64,000 nt of DNA from Pseudomonadota bacterium (GTDB lineage Bacteria; Pseudomonadota; Alphaproteobacteria; Rhizobiales; Hyphomicrobiaceae): the NCBI GenBank assembly GCA_023423275.1, contig JAFAFW010000053.1:1-64000 (forward strand), read 5' to 3'. Positions within the stretch are counted from its first letter, which is position 1, and each line of letters opens with the position of its first letter. This document shows, in pieces, positions 52,514 through 61,390 of this stretch. The notes under the pieces are model-generated. The model did no database searches and was not told where the DNA came from. It saw only the letters and a list, made by a program, of their open reading frames with translations. The translations under genes and the position numbers were made by a program.

Positions 52514-54172
52514 ATGCGGCACGGCGGTAAGATCCTTGTTGATCAGCTCGAGGCGCAGGGCGTTACAACAGCATTTACGGTTCCCGGCGAAAGCTTCCTC
52601 GCAGCTCTCGACGGCCTCTACGATTCCAACCAGATTCGCACGATCATCTGCCGCCAGGAAGGTGGCGCGTCGATCATGGCCGAAGGCTGGGGAAAGACCA
52701 CCGGACAGCCCGGCATCTGCTTCGTGACGCGCGGACCGGGCGCCGCCAACGCCATGGCCGGATTGCACATCGCCCAGCAGGATTCGACGCCGATGATCTT
52801 GTTTCTCGGCCTACCCGGGGAGCGCCATGAGGATCGCGAGGCGTTCCAGGAGATCGAGACCAAGGAGCTGTTTTCGTCGTTCGTGAAGTGGGTCGCGGTG
52901 ATCCGCGAGACCGAGCGCATCCCCGAGTATGTCAGCCGCGCCTTCCACGTCGCGTCTTCGGGCCGTCCGGGTCCGGTGGTGATCGGCCTGCCCGAGGACA
53001 TGCTGTCGGCGCGGGCTGAAGCGAAAGACGTCGCCGCGGCGCGCATCGCCGATCCTGCTCCCGGCCCTGCAGCAATGTCCGAGCTTGGCGAATTGCTGGC
53101 CAACGCCAAACGTCCCTTGATGATCATTGGAGGTCCGGGCTGGAGCAGCGCGGTCGAGAAGCGCGTGACCGAGTTTGCCGAGCGCTTCGATATGCCGGTC
53201 GCCGCCGCGTTCCGGTTCCAGGACTACATGGACAATCGCCACCCGAACTACGTCGGCCACGTCGGCATTGGACCGGACGCGAAACTCGCCGCCGCCGTCA
53301 AGGATGCCGATGTCCTTCTGGTCGTCGGCGCCCGCCTCGGCGAGATGACAACCAGCGGATATACGCTGATCGACATCCCGACACCCGCGCAGAAGCTCGT
53401 CCACGTTCATCCAAGCCCGGATGAAACCGGCACGGTCTATGCGCCTCATCTGCCGATTGCCGCGAGCGCCGAGCAGTTTTCACTCGCGCTGGCTTCCCTG
53501 AAGCCGCCCGCAAAGATTGCATGGGCGCAGCGCCGCGCCGATCTCAAGGCGGCCTGCGATGCGGCGATGGAACTCATCCCGACAACCGGCGCGGTCAAGC
53601 TGGAGGAAGTCGTACGGATCGTGGACGAGGTGCTGCCGGAGAACGGCTTCATCACCAGCGGAGCCGGAAACTATGCCGGCTTCGTGCATCGCTATTATCG
53701 CTACAAGGGCTATCGCATGCAGCTCTCGCCGACTTCCGGATCCATGGGATACGGACTGCCGGCAGCGATCGCAGCCAAGCTGGCCGAGCCCGAACGGCCG
53801 GTCGTGAACTTTGCCGGTGACGGCTGCTTCATGATGACCAGCCAGGAGCTCGCAACCGCGGTTCAGTACGGCGTCAACGTCGTCACCATCGTCGTCAACA
53901 ACGGCATTTACGGCACCATCCGTATGCATCAGGAGAAGTACTATCCGGATCGCGTTTCCGGCACGACGCTCGTCAATCCCGACTTTGCTGCGTTTGCCCG
54001 AAGCTTCGGGGCACATGGCGAGACCGTCACGCACACGGAGGAGTTTCGGCCGGCGCTCGAACGCGCCCTGGCAGCCGGTAAGCCTGCGGTGATCGAAGTC
54101 AGGACAGATCCCGAAGCGCTGACACCGCGCCAGACCATGAGTCAGATCAGGGGGACGGGAAGCAAAGGTTAG
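52514..54172 (+). CDS. Thiamine pyrophosphate-dependent enzyme, acetolactate-synthase-like
   Basis: ThDP enzyme of 552 residues with the three domains of the acetolactate-synthase/benzoylformate-decarboxylase superfamily. Glu49 in CRQEGGASIMAEG is the catalytic cofactor-activating Glu. TRGPGAANAMAG follows in the Pyr domain. The PP domain has FAGDGCFMMTSQELATAV and then NN (the GDG-x-NN thiamine motif). There is no ilvH-type small subunit gene and no FAD-site hallmark that I can be sure of, so it need not be a true acetolactate synthase. A strong AAAGGAG site precedes the ATG. Confidence 0.87.
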   Translation: MRHGGKILVDQLEAQGVTTAFTVPGESFLAALDGLYDSNQIRTIICRQEGGASIMAEGWGKTTGQPGICFVTRGPGAANAMAGLHIAQQDSTPMILFLGLPGERHEDREAFQEIETKELFSSFVKWVAVIRETERIPEYVSRAFHVASSGRPGPVVIGLPEDMLSARAEAKDVAAARIADPAPGPAAMSELGELLANAKRPLMIIGGPGWSSAVEKRVTEFAERFDMPVAAAFRFQDYMDNRHPNYVGHVGIGPDAKLAAAVKDADVLLVVGARLGEMTTSGYTLIDIPTPAQKLVHVHPSPDETGTVYAPHLPIAASAEQFSLALASLKPPAKIAWAQRRADLKAACDAAMELIPTTGAVKLEEVVRIVDEVLPENGFITSGAGNYAGFVHRYYRYKGYRMQLSPTSGSMGYGLPAAIAAKLAEPERPVVNFAGDGCFMMTSQELATAVQYGVNVVTIVVNNGIYGTIRMHQEKYYPDRVSGTTLVNPDFAAFARSFGAHGETVTHTEEFRPALERALAAGKPAVIEVRTDPEALTPRQTMSQIRGTGSKG

Positions 54173-54221
54173 CGAAACGTAAATTTCGCAACTTGCGCGT
54201 TAGGACTGTTTCGTCCTCGCG

Positions 54222-54509
54222 TTCGACGGCGAACGACCGTTCCGTTATAAGATCAATAACGATCAGGGCAGGGTGCTCACGAAGCTCTCCCACGCTGGTG
54301 TGAGTATCCGGCCCTTAGCTCGTTCGCAGTTTACCCGATGTCTCTTTATCGCCGCGTAGCGGCTGACGGCTCTCATCGGCATTTCGGCTTCAGCCCTTCA
54401 ATGTGGGCTGGCTCGCGTCACTCTACTGTGGCGCACTTTCTGGACTACGACTGACTATTCTCCCCCCTCGTGCCTTTATCCCCTCCTCCGCATGGAGGAG
54501 GGGATTTTT
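54222..54509 (+). ncRNA. Candidate small RNA in a gene-free stretch
   Basis: No gene is seen in the 360 bases between two convergent stop codons (54173-54533), yet a promoter-like pair (TTCGAC at 54222-54227, 18 bases, TATAAG at 54246-54251) is followed about 230 bases later by a textbook intrinsic terminator ending at 54509. A transcript of about 250 bases would result. It does not match 6S, tmRNA, RNase P or SRP RNA as I know them. The alternative is a long 3' untranslated region of the upstream gene ending at the same terminator. Confidence 0.35.
54478..54509 (+). terminator. Strong intrinsic terminator
   Basis: Perfect 12-bp stem: 54478-54489 (ATCCCCTCCTCC) pairs with 54494-54505, with a GCAT loop, followed by T at 54505-54509. 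It acts on the plus strand, over 300 bases after the ThDP enzyme gene and just before the convergent DapA-like gene's stop. Confidence 0.9.
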
Positions 54510-54533
54510 CTTGTCAGGCTCTTCTTGTCAGAC

Positions 54534-55460
54534 TCAGGCCGCTTCAGCGAAGTCGAGCTTGAAGCCGTGCTGGTCAGCAAGCGTCTTGATGGCGCGTTGA
54601 GCCTCGGCCTCCGGCAGCGGCGTGAACGGCGGGCGAACCTCGGTCCAGCCTTCGTCGTCGCGATAGTGCGCAATCAGGGCCTTCATGGTCGGGATCACCG
54701 GGAAGGTCTGGAATGTCTTGCGCAGCGCCGAGATCTTTTCCTGCTGAGCGTCCGCATCCGCGGCTTTCCAGTCATCGAACAGACGACGCATCGGTCCCGG
54801 CGCGACATTCGCCGTCGCCGAAATGACGCCTGACGAGCCGGCCCGCAGACCATCCAGCAGATAAAGCTCGGAACCGGGGAACATTTCGAAATCCGGGAAC
54901 GCGTCCAGGATCGACTTCATGTTCGACCAATCGCCGGAGGAATCCTTGAGGCCCACGACGACGCCTGGAAATTCTTCTTTCAGGCGGCCGATGAGCGGCA
55001 GCGAGAAGCCGACCTGGGCAACCGGCGGGATGTGATAGAGATACAGGCGCAGCCGATCGTCACCGACTTCCTCGATGACTTCCGCAAAGAAGCGGAACAG
55101 GCCCTCCTCGCTCGGATTCTTGTAGTAGAAGGGAGGCAGCATCAACACGCCGCCGCATCCGAGATCAACCGCATGCTGCGTCAGGATGGCGGCATCGCTC
55201 ACCGAGCATGACCCCGTCCCCGGCATCAGTTTCGACGGCTCGATGCCCGCGTCCACGAGTTCCTCGAGCATTTCCATGCGCTCGTCGAGGCCGAGCGAGT
55301 TTGCTTCGCTGGTCGTGCCGAACGGCGCGAGCCCCGTGCAGCCTTCCTCCATCAGCCATTCGGCATGCTCGATGAAACGATCAGGATCAGGCGCGCCGTC
55401 GTCGCCGAACGGGGTCAGCACCGGTGCAATCACACCGGAAAAATTCGGGGAAGCCTTCAT
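54534..55460 (-). CDS. Dihydrodipicolinate synthase/N-acetylneuraminate lyase family aldolase
   Basis: TIM-barrel class I aldolase of 308 residues. GVIAPVLTPF is the family start, FGTTSEANSL is the carboxylate-binding loop, LYHIPP carries the active-site Tyr142, and VGLKDSSGD carries the Schiff-base Lys172. The length and C-terminus fit a catabolic DapA-like lyase and not DapA itself. No other lysine-synthesis gene is near. The reaction would be a pyruvate-linked aldol cleavage or a dehydration; the substrate is unknown. Confidence 0.88.
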   Translation of the reverse strand: MKASPNFSGVIAPVLTPFGDDGAPDPDRFIEHAEWLMEEGCTGLAPFGTTSEANSLGLDERMEMLEELVDAGIEPSKLMPGTGSCSVSDAAILTQHAVDLGCGGVLMLPPFYYKNPSEEGLFRFFAEVIEEVGDDRLRLYLYHIPPVAQVGFSLPLIGRLKEEFPGVVVGLKDSSGDWSNMKSILDAFPDFEMFPGSELYLLDGLRAGSSGVISATANVAPGPMRRLFDDWKAADADAQQEKISALRKTFQTFPVIPTMKALIAHYRDDEGWTEVRPPFTPLPEAEAQRAIKTLADQHGFKLDFAEAA

Positions 55461-55520
55461 TGCAAATGTCCTTATACGACTGAGAGTTTCGAAGTCTTTC
55501 CCGACCGCAATGCGTGGCGG

Positions 55521-56150
55521 TCAGGGCATGGGAATCGAGGGCTGCTGCACCGGCACGTGATAGCCTTTCTGCACAGCAGGACGTTCCGCGATGGCGCGAT
55601 ACCAGCGCAGCGCATTCGGGAACTCGGACAGATCGATGTTCTGCCACTCGAACCGCGAGGCCCATGGCCAGATCGCGATATCGGCAATCGAATACTCTCC
55701 CGCGACGTATTCGGCTTCGCCAAGCCGCTTGTCCAGCACGCCGTAAAGCCGCTTTGTCTCGTTCTGGTAGCGATCCTCGGCGTAAGGCGCCTTGCCCTTG
55801 TTGAACTTCAGGAAATGGTGAGCCTGACCGAGCATCGGCCCGAAGCCGCCCATCTGCCACATCAGCCACTCCACGGCACGCCAATGGCCTTCCCCGCTCT
55901 TCGGCCAGAGCTTTCCGGTCTTCTCGGCCAGGTACATGAGAATGGCGCCCGATTCGAACAGCGACATCCCGTTGTCACGATCGACAATGGCAGGAATGCG
56001 GTTGTTGGGGCTGATCTTGAGAAAGTCCGGCTTGAACTGGTCGTTCTTGGTGATATCCACCGGGTAGACGGTATAGGGGAGGCCGACCTCTTCCAGCATG
56101 ATGGAGACTTTGCGCCCGTTCGGCGTCGACCACGTGTGAAGCTCGATCAT
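55521..56150 (-). CDS. Glutathione S-transferase-like (YfcG/Nu class) protein
   Basis: GST of 209 residues: thioredoxin-fold N-terminal domain (MIELHTWSTPNGRKVSIMLEE) with the Thr/Asn-type glutathione contact of YfcG disulfide-bond oxidoreductases, NNRIPAIVD with the cis-Pro, and LFESGAILMYLAE; then the all-helical domain with YSIADIAIWPWASRFEW. The ATG at 56150 is chosen over a longer frame (56207). It would reduce glutathione-linked disulfides in the cytoplasm. It precedes the DapA-like gene by 60 bases on the same strand. Confidence 0.9.
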   Translation of the reverse strand: MIELHTWSTPNGRKVSIMLEEVGLPYTVYPVDITKNDQFKPDFLKISPNNRIPAIVDRDNGMSLFESGAILMYLAEKTGKLWPKSGEGHWRAVEWLMWQMGGFGPMLGQAHHFLKFNKGKAPYAEDRYQNETKRLYGVLDKRLGEAEYVAGEYSIADIAIWPWASRFEWQNIDLSEFPNALRWYRAIAERPAVQKGYHVPVQQPSIPMP

Positions 56151-56240
56151 GATTTTTTGTTCCTCCCCGGGGACGATCCGCGCAACAGCGGCGCACCCTA
56201 GACCCACACTCGGCCCGCCGCAATGGTGCGTCGAGCCACC

Positions 56241-57158
56241 CTACAAAAGGCGCGTGGCGAGGATCCAACCCGTGACGACGAGCGGCGAAAGAGCCGTCGA
56301 AATGACCACTGCGGTCGAAATGAACTCGGGTTCTGTCCGGTACTCCGCCGCGAAAATCGTGATCAACACGCCCACCGGCGTCGCAGCCGCCACCACGAGC
56401 ACCTGGGTGATGTCGTTGGGCAGCCCCATCAGGATGCAGATCCACCAGCTCAGCACCGGTGCGGCGACGAACTTCAGCATCATCATCAATGTCTGAGGGC
56501 CCGCTTCGATGCGGATCGCCTTGGCTGAGGCAATCTGTGCTCCCAGCGTGTAGAGCGCCAGAGGAGTAAAGATCGAGCCCAGGAACTGCAGCGGCTGGCT
56601 GACGACAGCGGGAAGCTCGATTTCGAACCCGCGCAGTGCCAGTCCCAATATGACAGAGGGGATGAGCGGCGTCTCGAATGCGTTCTTCAGCTTGCCGATC
56701 TTGCTGTCACCGCTCGGAGCCAGCATCCAGACACCCAGCGTGCACACGAGTATGGCCATGAGTGCCGTGAGGACGGACTGGTAGATCAGATAGTCCGGCC
56801 CGAACGCAAGCTGCGTCACCGGGATACCGAAGAAGCCCACGTTGGCGTAGGCGGTCCCCAGGCCCACCATTGGCGCGAGCGAAGGGCGCATCCGGAACGC
56901 GAGCACCAGCAGCCAGCCGAGCGGGATCAGGATCAGGAACTGGATCGCCCCGAAGGTGACCACCGGCCAGATCACGTCGATCGGTTGAGAACCGGCGGAC
57001 AGGAAGTGCACCAGAAACGCCGGCATCACGACGTAGACCTGCAGCCGGTTCAGACTGCCGACATCGAGCCTGAGACGCGGTTGCAGCAACCAACCGAGCG
57101 CGACCAGCGCGATGATCGGCAGCGTCACCTTCGTCAGGATATCGAGAAACAGCGCCAC
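56241..57158 (-). CDS. AEC (auxin efflux carrier) family transporter
   Basis: Membrane transporter of 305 residues with eight to ten helices. ALFLDILTKVTLPIIALVALGWLLQPR is the typical start, and GLGTAYANVGFFGIPV (about residues 97-112) is the conserved Asn-containing family motif. The C-terminal half repeats the fold (SVILGLALRGFEI). Family members export or import small carboxylates such as malate or malonate. It lies upstream of the GST and aldolase genes on the same strand. Confidence 0.88.
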   Translation of the reverse strand: MALFLDILTKVTLPIIALVALGWLLQPRLRLDVGSLNRLQVYVVMPAFLVHFLSAGSQPIDVIWPVVTFGAIQFLILIPLGWLLVLAFRMRPSLAPMVGLGTAYANVGFFGIPVTQLAFGPDYLIYQSVLTALMAILVCTLGVWMLAPSGDSKIGKLKNAFETPLIPSVILGLALRGFEIELPAVVSQPLQFLGSIFTPLALYTLGAQIASAKAIRIEAGPQTLMMMLKFVAAPVLSWWICILMGLPNDITQVLVVAAATPVGVLITIFAAEYRTEPEFISTAVVISTALSPLVVTGWILATRLL

Positions 57159-57243
57159 GTCTTACACCGGCCCGAACGATACCGCACGACGCGGCGCCAT
57201 GAATTACGTCCGATTGCCGGAATGACGCAACACTGCGAACGTA

Positions 57244-57924
57244 TCAGGCCCGCGACGCCGACGGCTGAGCAGGGCGGGAACTGCGCTTGCCGGCCCGCGG
57301 TTCGCGGCAAGCATCCTGCTCCGACCCGATCCGTGCCAGCACGTCGGTCAGCGAACGAATCGCCGTCGCTACGCCGTCCGCGCAACTGACCGCATCGGTC
57401 GGTGGCTGCAGGCGATGTCTTCCTTCCAGACGCTGCGCAAGCCGCGGACCCATCATGCGCCGGAGACAGGCGTGTGGTGTCAACGATTCGCGCGCCGCAT
57501 CCAGTCCACCGGTGAGGCGCACGATACGCAGATCCGGCCATGCATCCTGGAGATCACCCACAACATGACCCGGCACGCAGACGACGGCGGTATTGCCGCC
57601 TGCAAGCGAGTCGCAAACCGCTTGAGGCAAACCGAACTGATGTCCTCCGGCCGCCCACGTCACCAGGAAACACCCATCTCCCTCGATGGCGCGGAACGTC
57701 TCCCGGCTCACGGCGACCTCTGCATCACGCGGGCCGTTGCGGCGCGTGGTGAACAGTTTGGGGAATTCAAAGGATTGCAGATCCGGGAGCCGACGGCGCG
57801 CCGCTGTCAGCAGAACGTCCGAGCCGATCTGCCCGGCGGCGACGACCAACACGAGGCAGCCGGATGGTTTCTTGCCGATGCTGCGACTCCGGGATTTCGA
57901 GGCGATCGATTCTGCTAGAGGCAT
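57244..57924 (-). CDS. PhnN/guanylate-kinase-like protein lacking the P-loop lysine
   Basis: Protein of 226 residues that resembles ribose 1,5-bisphosphokinase PhnN: LFTTRRNGPRDAEVAVSRETF matches YITRDASAGSENHIALSEQEF, FLVTWAAGGHQFGLP matches LSWHANGLYYGV, and HVVGDLQDAWPDLRIVRLTG follows the same order. The P-loop position reads VVAAGQIGSDVLL (about residues 27-39), where GxxGxGK[ST] is expected; the Lys is missing. Kinase activity is therefore doubtful. A C-terminal tail of about 35 basic residues is extra. No phn genes are nearby. Confidence 0.68.
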   Translation of the reverse strand: MPLAESIASKSRSRSIGKKPSGCLVLVVAAGQIGSDVLLTAARRRLPDLQSFEFPKLFTTRRNGPRDAEVAVSRETFRAIEGDGCFLVTWAAGGHQFGLPQAVCDSLAGGNTAVVCVPGHVVGDLQDAWPDLRIVRLTGGLDAARESLTPHACLRRMMGPRLAQRLEGRHRLQPPTDAVSCADGVATAIRSLTDVLARIGSEQDACREPRAGKRSSRPAQPSASRA

Positions 57925-58122
57925 GATGCGATCCTGCTTTTACATCAAGGCATTTTCCTGGCGGGCGCAGATTTCACTGCACTCGACATCACCACCTTCG
58001 ACTCGACTCATCTGCGGTGATGCTAGTCCGGCGATCGTGTCGGTACGAGTCTTTGCACGATCCGCGGGAGGAGGAAGCCGGCGCGTGTTGCCGATTGGCT
58101 CAATAGGGCTAACCCGGGCTCC

Positions 58123-60600
58123 CTAAGGACGGCGCCCGGCCGCCTCGGCGATCACGATGTCCGCGGCCGCATCGCTCGGCGTGCCACTCGCCAGCTTCAT
58201 GCGGTCAGGAATACGCGCGAGAGCTTCGAGTTGCCTGTGACGCTCGGGTGTCTCGGAGAACAAGGGCGCCAGTGCCGTCGCCAGTTTGTCGGGCGTGCAG
58301 TCCTCCTGGAGAAACTCGGGAAATGCGTTGTCCCCCAGGACGAGGTTGGCGAGCACCACCGAATGCACCTTGACCAGAAACCGCAATCGCGCCGCCACCG
58401 GGTCGACGCGATAGCCGACCACCATAGGGGTGCCCGCGAGCGCCAGCTCCAACGTCGCGGTTCCGGAAGCGACCAAGGCCGCGTCAGCCAGTTTGAAGGC
58501 ACTGAACTTGTCGTCCTCGGCCTCGATGATATGCGGCCGCAGCGGCCACAGTTTGCAGCCCGCTTCGATCAACGGGCGGACGTGCGATACCGCTGGAATG
58601 ATCACTTCGGGAATGATCCCGCGCTCGCATAGAAGCCGCACGGTATCGCCGAAAGGATCCATCAGCCGGCCGACTTCGGAGGACCTGCTTCCCGGCAAGA
58701 CGAGCAGAACCGGACGCTCCGGCCTCAATCCGAGACGAGCGGCAAGCGGCGCGGGATCGAGTTTGGCCAGCCAGCCGAGGCGCTCGATCAACGGATGGCC
58801 GACATAGGTGCATGGCGGACCGCCGAGGCGCTGATGCGCGGCCGGCTCGAACGGCAGCAGCGCCAGCACATGGTCGACATAGCCGCGCATCTTCCGCGCC
58901 CTGCCGGACCGCCATGCCCAGACCGACGGGCTGACATAGTCGACGATCGGAATATCCGGGCGGCGCTTGCGTATCCGCTTGGCGATCGGATGCGTGAATT
59001 CGGGACTGTCGATGATGACCACCACATCCGGATTTGCGGCGATGGCCGCATCGACCGTCCGGTGTACGCGACGCACGATGCGCGGCAGACGCGGCAGGAT
59101 CGACAAGGGGCCCATGACCGCCACATCCGACAACGGAAACAGACTGTCGAGGCCCTGCTCGTGCATCGCCTCGCCCCCGACGCCCGTGATCGCGACACGA
59201 TCTCCAAGGCGTGCACGCAGCGCACGCATCAGCCGCGCCCCGAGCGCGTCTCCCGAGTGCTCCCCCGAAACGAGGAACACACACAGCACGTCGCTCGAAG
59301 AGGCCATGACACCACGCGGCAGCACGGAAACGAACAGGCCGTGTTGCCGGGCTACGGTTATCAGCGCCTCGCGCGCATTCACATCGGTAGGCCGCGTTGC
59401 CAGTACGAGCCCCGCCATGCCCGCGGCCGCCGCACTCTCGACGACGGCGCGCGGATCGTCGGGACATCGGCGCAGCCCAACCACGCCACGGCGGCGGCGC
59501 GACCGGCGATCGCCCCACTGGCGAACTCTGGACACGCGAGTGATGGCATCGACCGGCCCCTCCCCTGCCTCGACAGCCAGAACATGACGGCGCGCAACCG
59601 CGACGGCCTCCGCCGCATGGAACGGCTCGCTCGCGCTCATGACACCCAGAGCCCGTGCCGCATCGCGCAATTCATGAGGCCCGGCCTCACCACAGATCTG
59701 GATCAGGCCGCCTGACTGAGCCTGGGAGACGGGCGTCTTGGCCATGGTCGGCAAAGCGACACCAGCCAGAAATACTCCGGTCTTCTCCAGGCTTTCACGC
59801 AACTGATCCCGCTCAGCCAGCAGGACGCCGTCTGCGGCGACCGCCACTCCGGAGAGCCCTGCGGCCGCTGCCGCGATGATTGTTCGCGGGCCAATCGTCG
59901 GCAAATCGACGCGCAATTCCTGGCCAGGTTTCGGCGCCTTGACCAAGACGCCGCCTGCTCCACCGCGGCCTTGGCTGCGCAGGCGGGCCAACCGCTCCAG
60001 CATGGCGTCCGTGCCCTCCGCGGCCTCGATCGCGACCGGCCGGCCATCCGCGATCACGACGGCCTGTCCAACGTCCAGGCCTCCGAGCGCGCTGATGAGC
60101 GCGAAGCCGGTCTCGATGTCGCGGCGATGATGATCTGCGAGGGCAGCCGGGCCGAGGACCGCCGAGCCCATCAGCAGAGACGGTGCCACGTCCTGCGCGC
60201 CGATCACGCGAAATCCCTGACCCTCGAAGAAACGTACGACGCGCCGCAACACGCTATCGTCGCCGCCGCGCATGAGACCGAGGATGGCTGGCAAGTTGAC
60301 GAAGAAGCCGGTGTCGACCCGCAACGTCTTCAGATCCGGACGCCGCACGCCGCCGAGGATGACGATCTCCTGGCAACCAGCACTGCGGAAGGCCCGCAAC
60401 ATCGCGCCGACACGGCCGAGGTTCACCCACGTATGCGGATGGCGCTCAATCTCCGGGGTTGCGCTGCCTTGCAGACCGACGATGTGGACAGCGCGACCGC
60501 GCGCACTCACCTCGTTGGCAACTTCCAATGGCAAGTGGCCGTTGCCCGCAAGAATGCCGAGCGGACCTGCCTCGGGAGCGGCGCTGTCAGCTCTCTGCAT
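58123..60600 (-). CDS. LpxI-LpxB fusion (UDP-diacylglucosamine pyrophosphatase + lipid A disaccharide synthase)
   Basis: One frame of 825 residues joins two successive lipid A enzymes. Residues 12-283 are LpxI (DUF1009), which cleaves UDP-2,3-diacylglucosamine to lipid X: LGILAGNGHLPLEVA, GTDAML and VDLPTIGP with Asp232, the likely catalytic residue. Residues 330-429 look like a second, degraded LpxI C-terminal domain (LAVEAGEG, VESAAAAGMAGLVLA), with no DLPTIG motif. Residues 432-825 are LpxB, which joins lipid X to UDP-diacylglucosamine: VSGEHSGDALGARLM, SPSVWAWRSGRARKM and the late LVASGTATLELALAGTPMV. An internal ATG at 59307 could start LpxB alone, but it has no ribosome-binding site. 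It overlaps lpxA by 14 bases. Confidence 0.92.
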   Translation of the reverse strand: MQRADSAAPEAGPLGILAGNGHLPLEVANEVSARGRAVHIVGLQGSATPEIERHPHTWVNLGRVGAMLRAFRSAGCQEIVILGGVRRPDLKTLRVDTGFFVNLPAILGLMRGGDDSVLRRVVRFFEGQGFRVIGAQDVAPSLLMGSAVLGPAALADHHRRDIETGFALISALGGLDVGQAVVIADGRPVAIEAAEGTDAMLERLARLRSQGRGGAGGVLVKAPKPGQELRVDLPTIGPRTIIAAAAAGLSGVAVAADGVLLAERDQLRESLEKTGVFLAGVALPTMAKTPVSQAQSGGLIQICGEAGPHELRDAARALGVMSASEPFHAAEAVAVARRHVLAVEAGEGPVDAITRVSRVRQWGDRRSRRRRGVVGLRRCPDDPRAVVESAAAAGMAGLVLATRPTDVNAREALITVARQHGLFVSVLPRGVMASSSDVLCVFLVSGEHSGDALGARLMRALRARLGDRVAITGVGGEAMHEQGLDSLFPLSDVAVMGPLSILPRLPRIVRRVHRTVDAAIAANPDVVVIIDSPEFTHPIAKRIRKRRPDIPIVDYVSPSVWAWRSGRARKMRGYVDHVLALLPFEPAAHQRLGGPPCTYVGHPLIERLGWLAKLDPAPLAARLGLRPERPVLLVLPGSRSSEVGRLMDPFGDTVRLLCERGIIPEVIIPAVSHVRPLIEAGCKLWPLRPHIIEAEDDKFSAFKLADAALVASGTATLELALAGTPMVVGYRVDPVAARLRFLVKVHSVVLANLVLGDNAFPEFLQEDCTPDKLATALAPLFSETPERHRQLEALARIPDRMKLASGTPSDAAADIVIAEAAGRRP

Positions 60601-61390
60601 CGCGCGGTGTACACAGCGCCCGCTTTCCGCCGGCCCGGATGAAGGCGACGATCTCCTGCACGATCGGATGATCGCCGAACTCCTGAGCCACGTCGTCGAG
60701 ACGCTCCTTCAAGGTGCCTTCCGCCGCAAACAGCAGCCGGTAAGCCCGGCGCAGATCGTGGATGTTCTCCCTCGTGAAGCCGCGGCGCTGCAAGCCGACG
60801 ATGTTCAACCCCGACAGATGCGCGCGATTGCCGAGCGCCATGCCGTAGGGAATGAGATCATTCTCGAGACCCGACATGCCGCCAAGGAAGGAATGCGCGC
60901 CCACTCTGGCGAACTGAATGACGGCCGCGCCCCCGCCGAGGATGGCGTAGTCGCCGACCGTGCAATGCCCCGCGAGCATGACGTTGTTGGAGAAAATGAC
61001 GCCATTGCCGACCACGCAGTCATGCCCGACATGGGAATTGGCCAGGAACGCGCACGTGTCACCGACCACAGTTTTCAGGCCACCGCCAGCGGTGCCGGGG
61101 TTCATGGTGACGCCCTCGCGGATCAGGCATTCCGCGCCGATGCTCAGCGTCGACGGCTCGCCCCTGAATTTCAGATCCTGCGGCTGATGGCCGATGGACG
61201 CAAAGGGGAAGATACGGGTTCGCGGACCGATCGTGGTCCGGCCGGCGACGGCGACGTGGCTGAGGAGCTCGCAGCCATCCCCGAGCGCGACGTCGGCACC
61301 GATCGTGCAGAACGGACCGATCCTGACGTCCGCCCCGATCTTGGCGCCGTCTTCGACAATCGAGGTTGGGTGGATGCTGGCTTCAGCCAT
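60587..61390 (-). CDS. lpxA: UDP-N-acetylglucosamine acyltransferase LpxA
   Basis: Left-handed beta-helix acyltransferase of 267 residues that makes the first step of lipid A synthesis by adding a hydroxyacyl chain from ACP to UDP-GlcNAc. Hexapeptide repeats run from IHPTSIVEDGAKIG to GDYAILGGGAAV. NSHVGHDCVVGN contains the catalytic His. QDLKFRGEPSTLSIG and GLQRRGFTRENIHDLRRAY (C-terminal helices) are LpxA marks. The ATG at 61390 overlaps the fabZ stop by 8 bases; the frame opens four codons earlier. Confidence 0.97.
   Translation of the reverse strand: MAEASIHPTSIVEDGAKIGADVRIGPFCTIGADVALGDGCELLSHVAVAGRTTIGPRTRIFPFASIGHQPQDLKFRGEPSTLSIGAECLIREGVTMNPGTAGGGLKTVVGDTCAFLANSHVGHDCVVGNGVIFSNNVMLAGHCTVGDYAILGGGAAVIQFARVGAHSFLGGMSGLENDLIPYGMALGNRAHLSGLNIVGLQRRGFTRENIHDLRRAYRLLFAAEGTLKERLDDVAQEFGDHPIVQEIVAFIRAGGKRALCTPRDAES

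Noticed and set aside
59307..59325. Internal start for a separate lpxB gene.
   Set aside because: The ATG has no Shine-Dalgarno-like sequence before it, and the frame is continuous with LpxI, so a fused protein is the simpler reading. It cannot be excluded without protein data.
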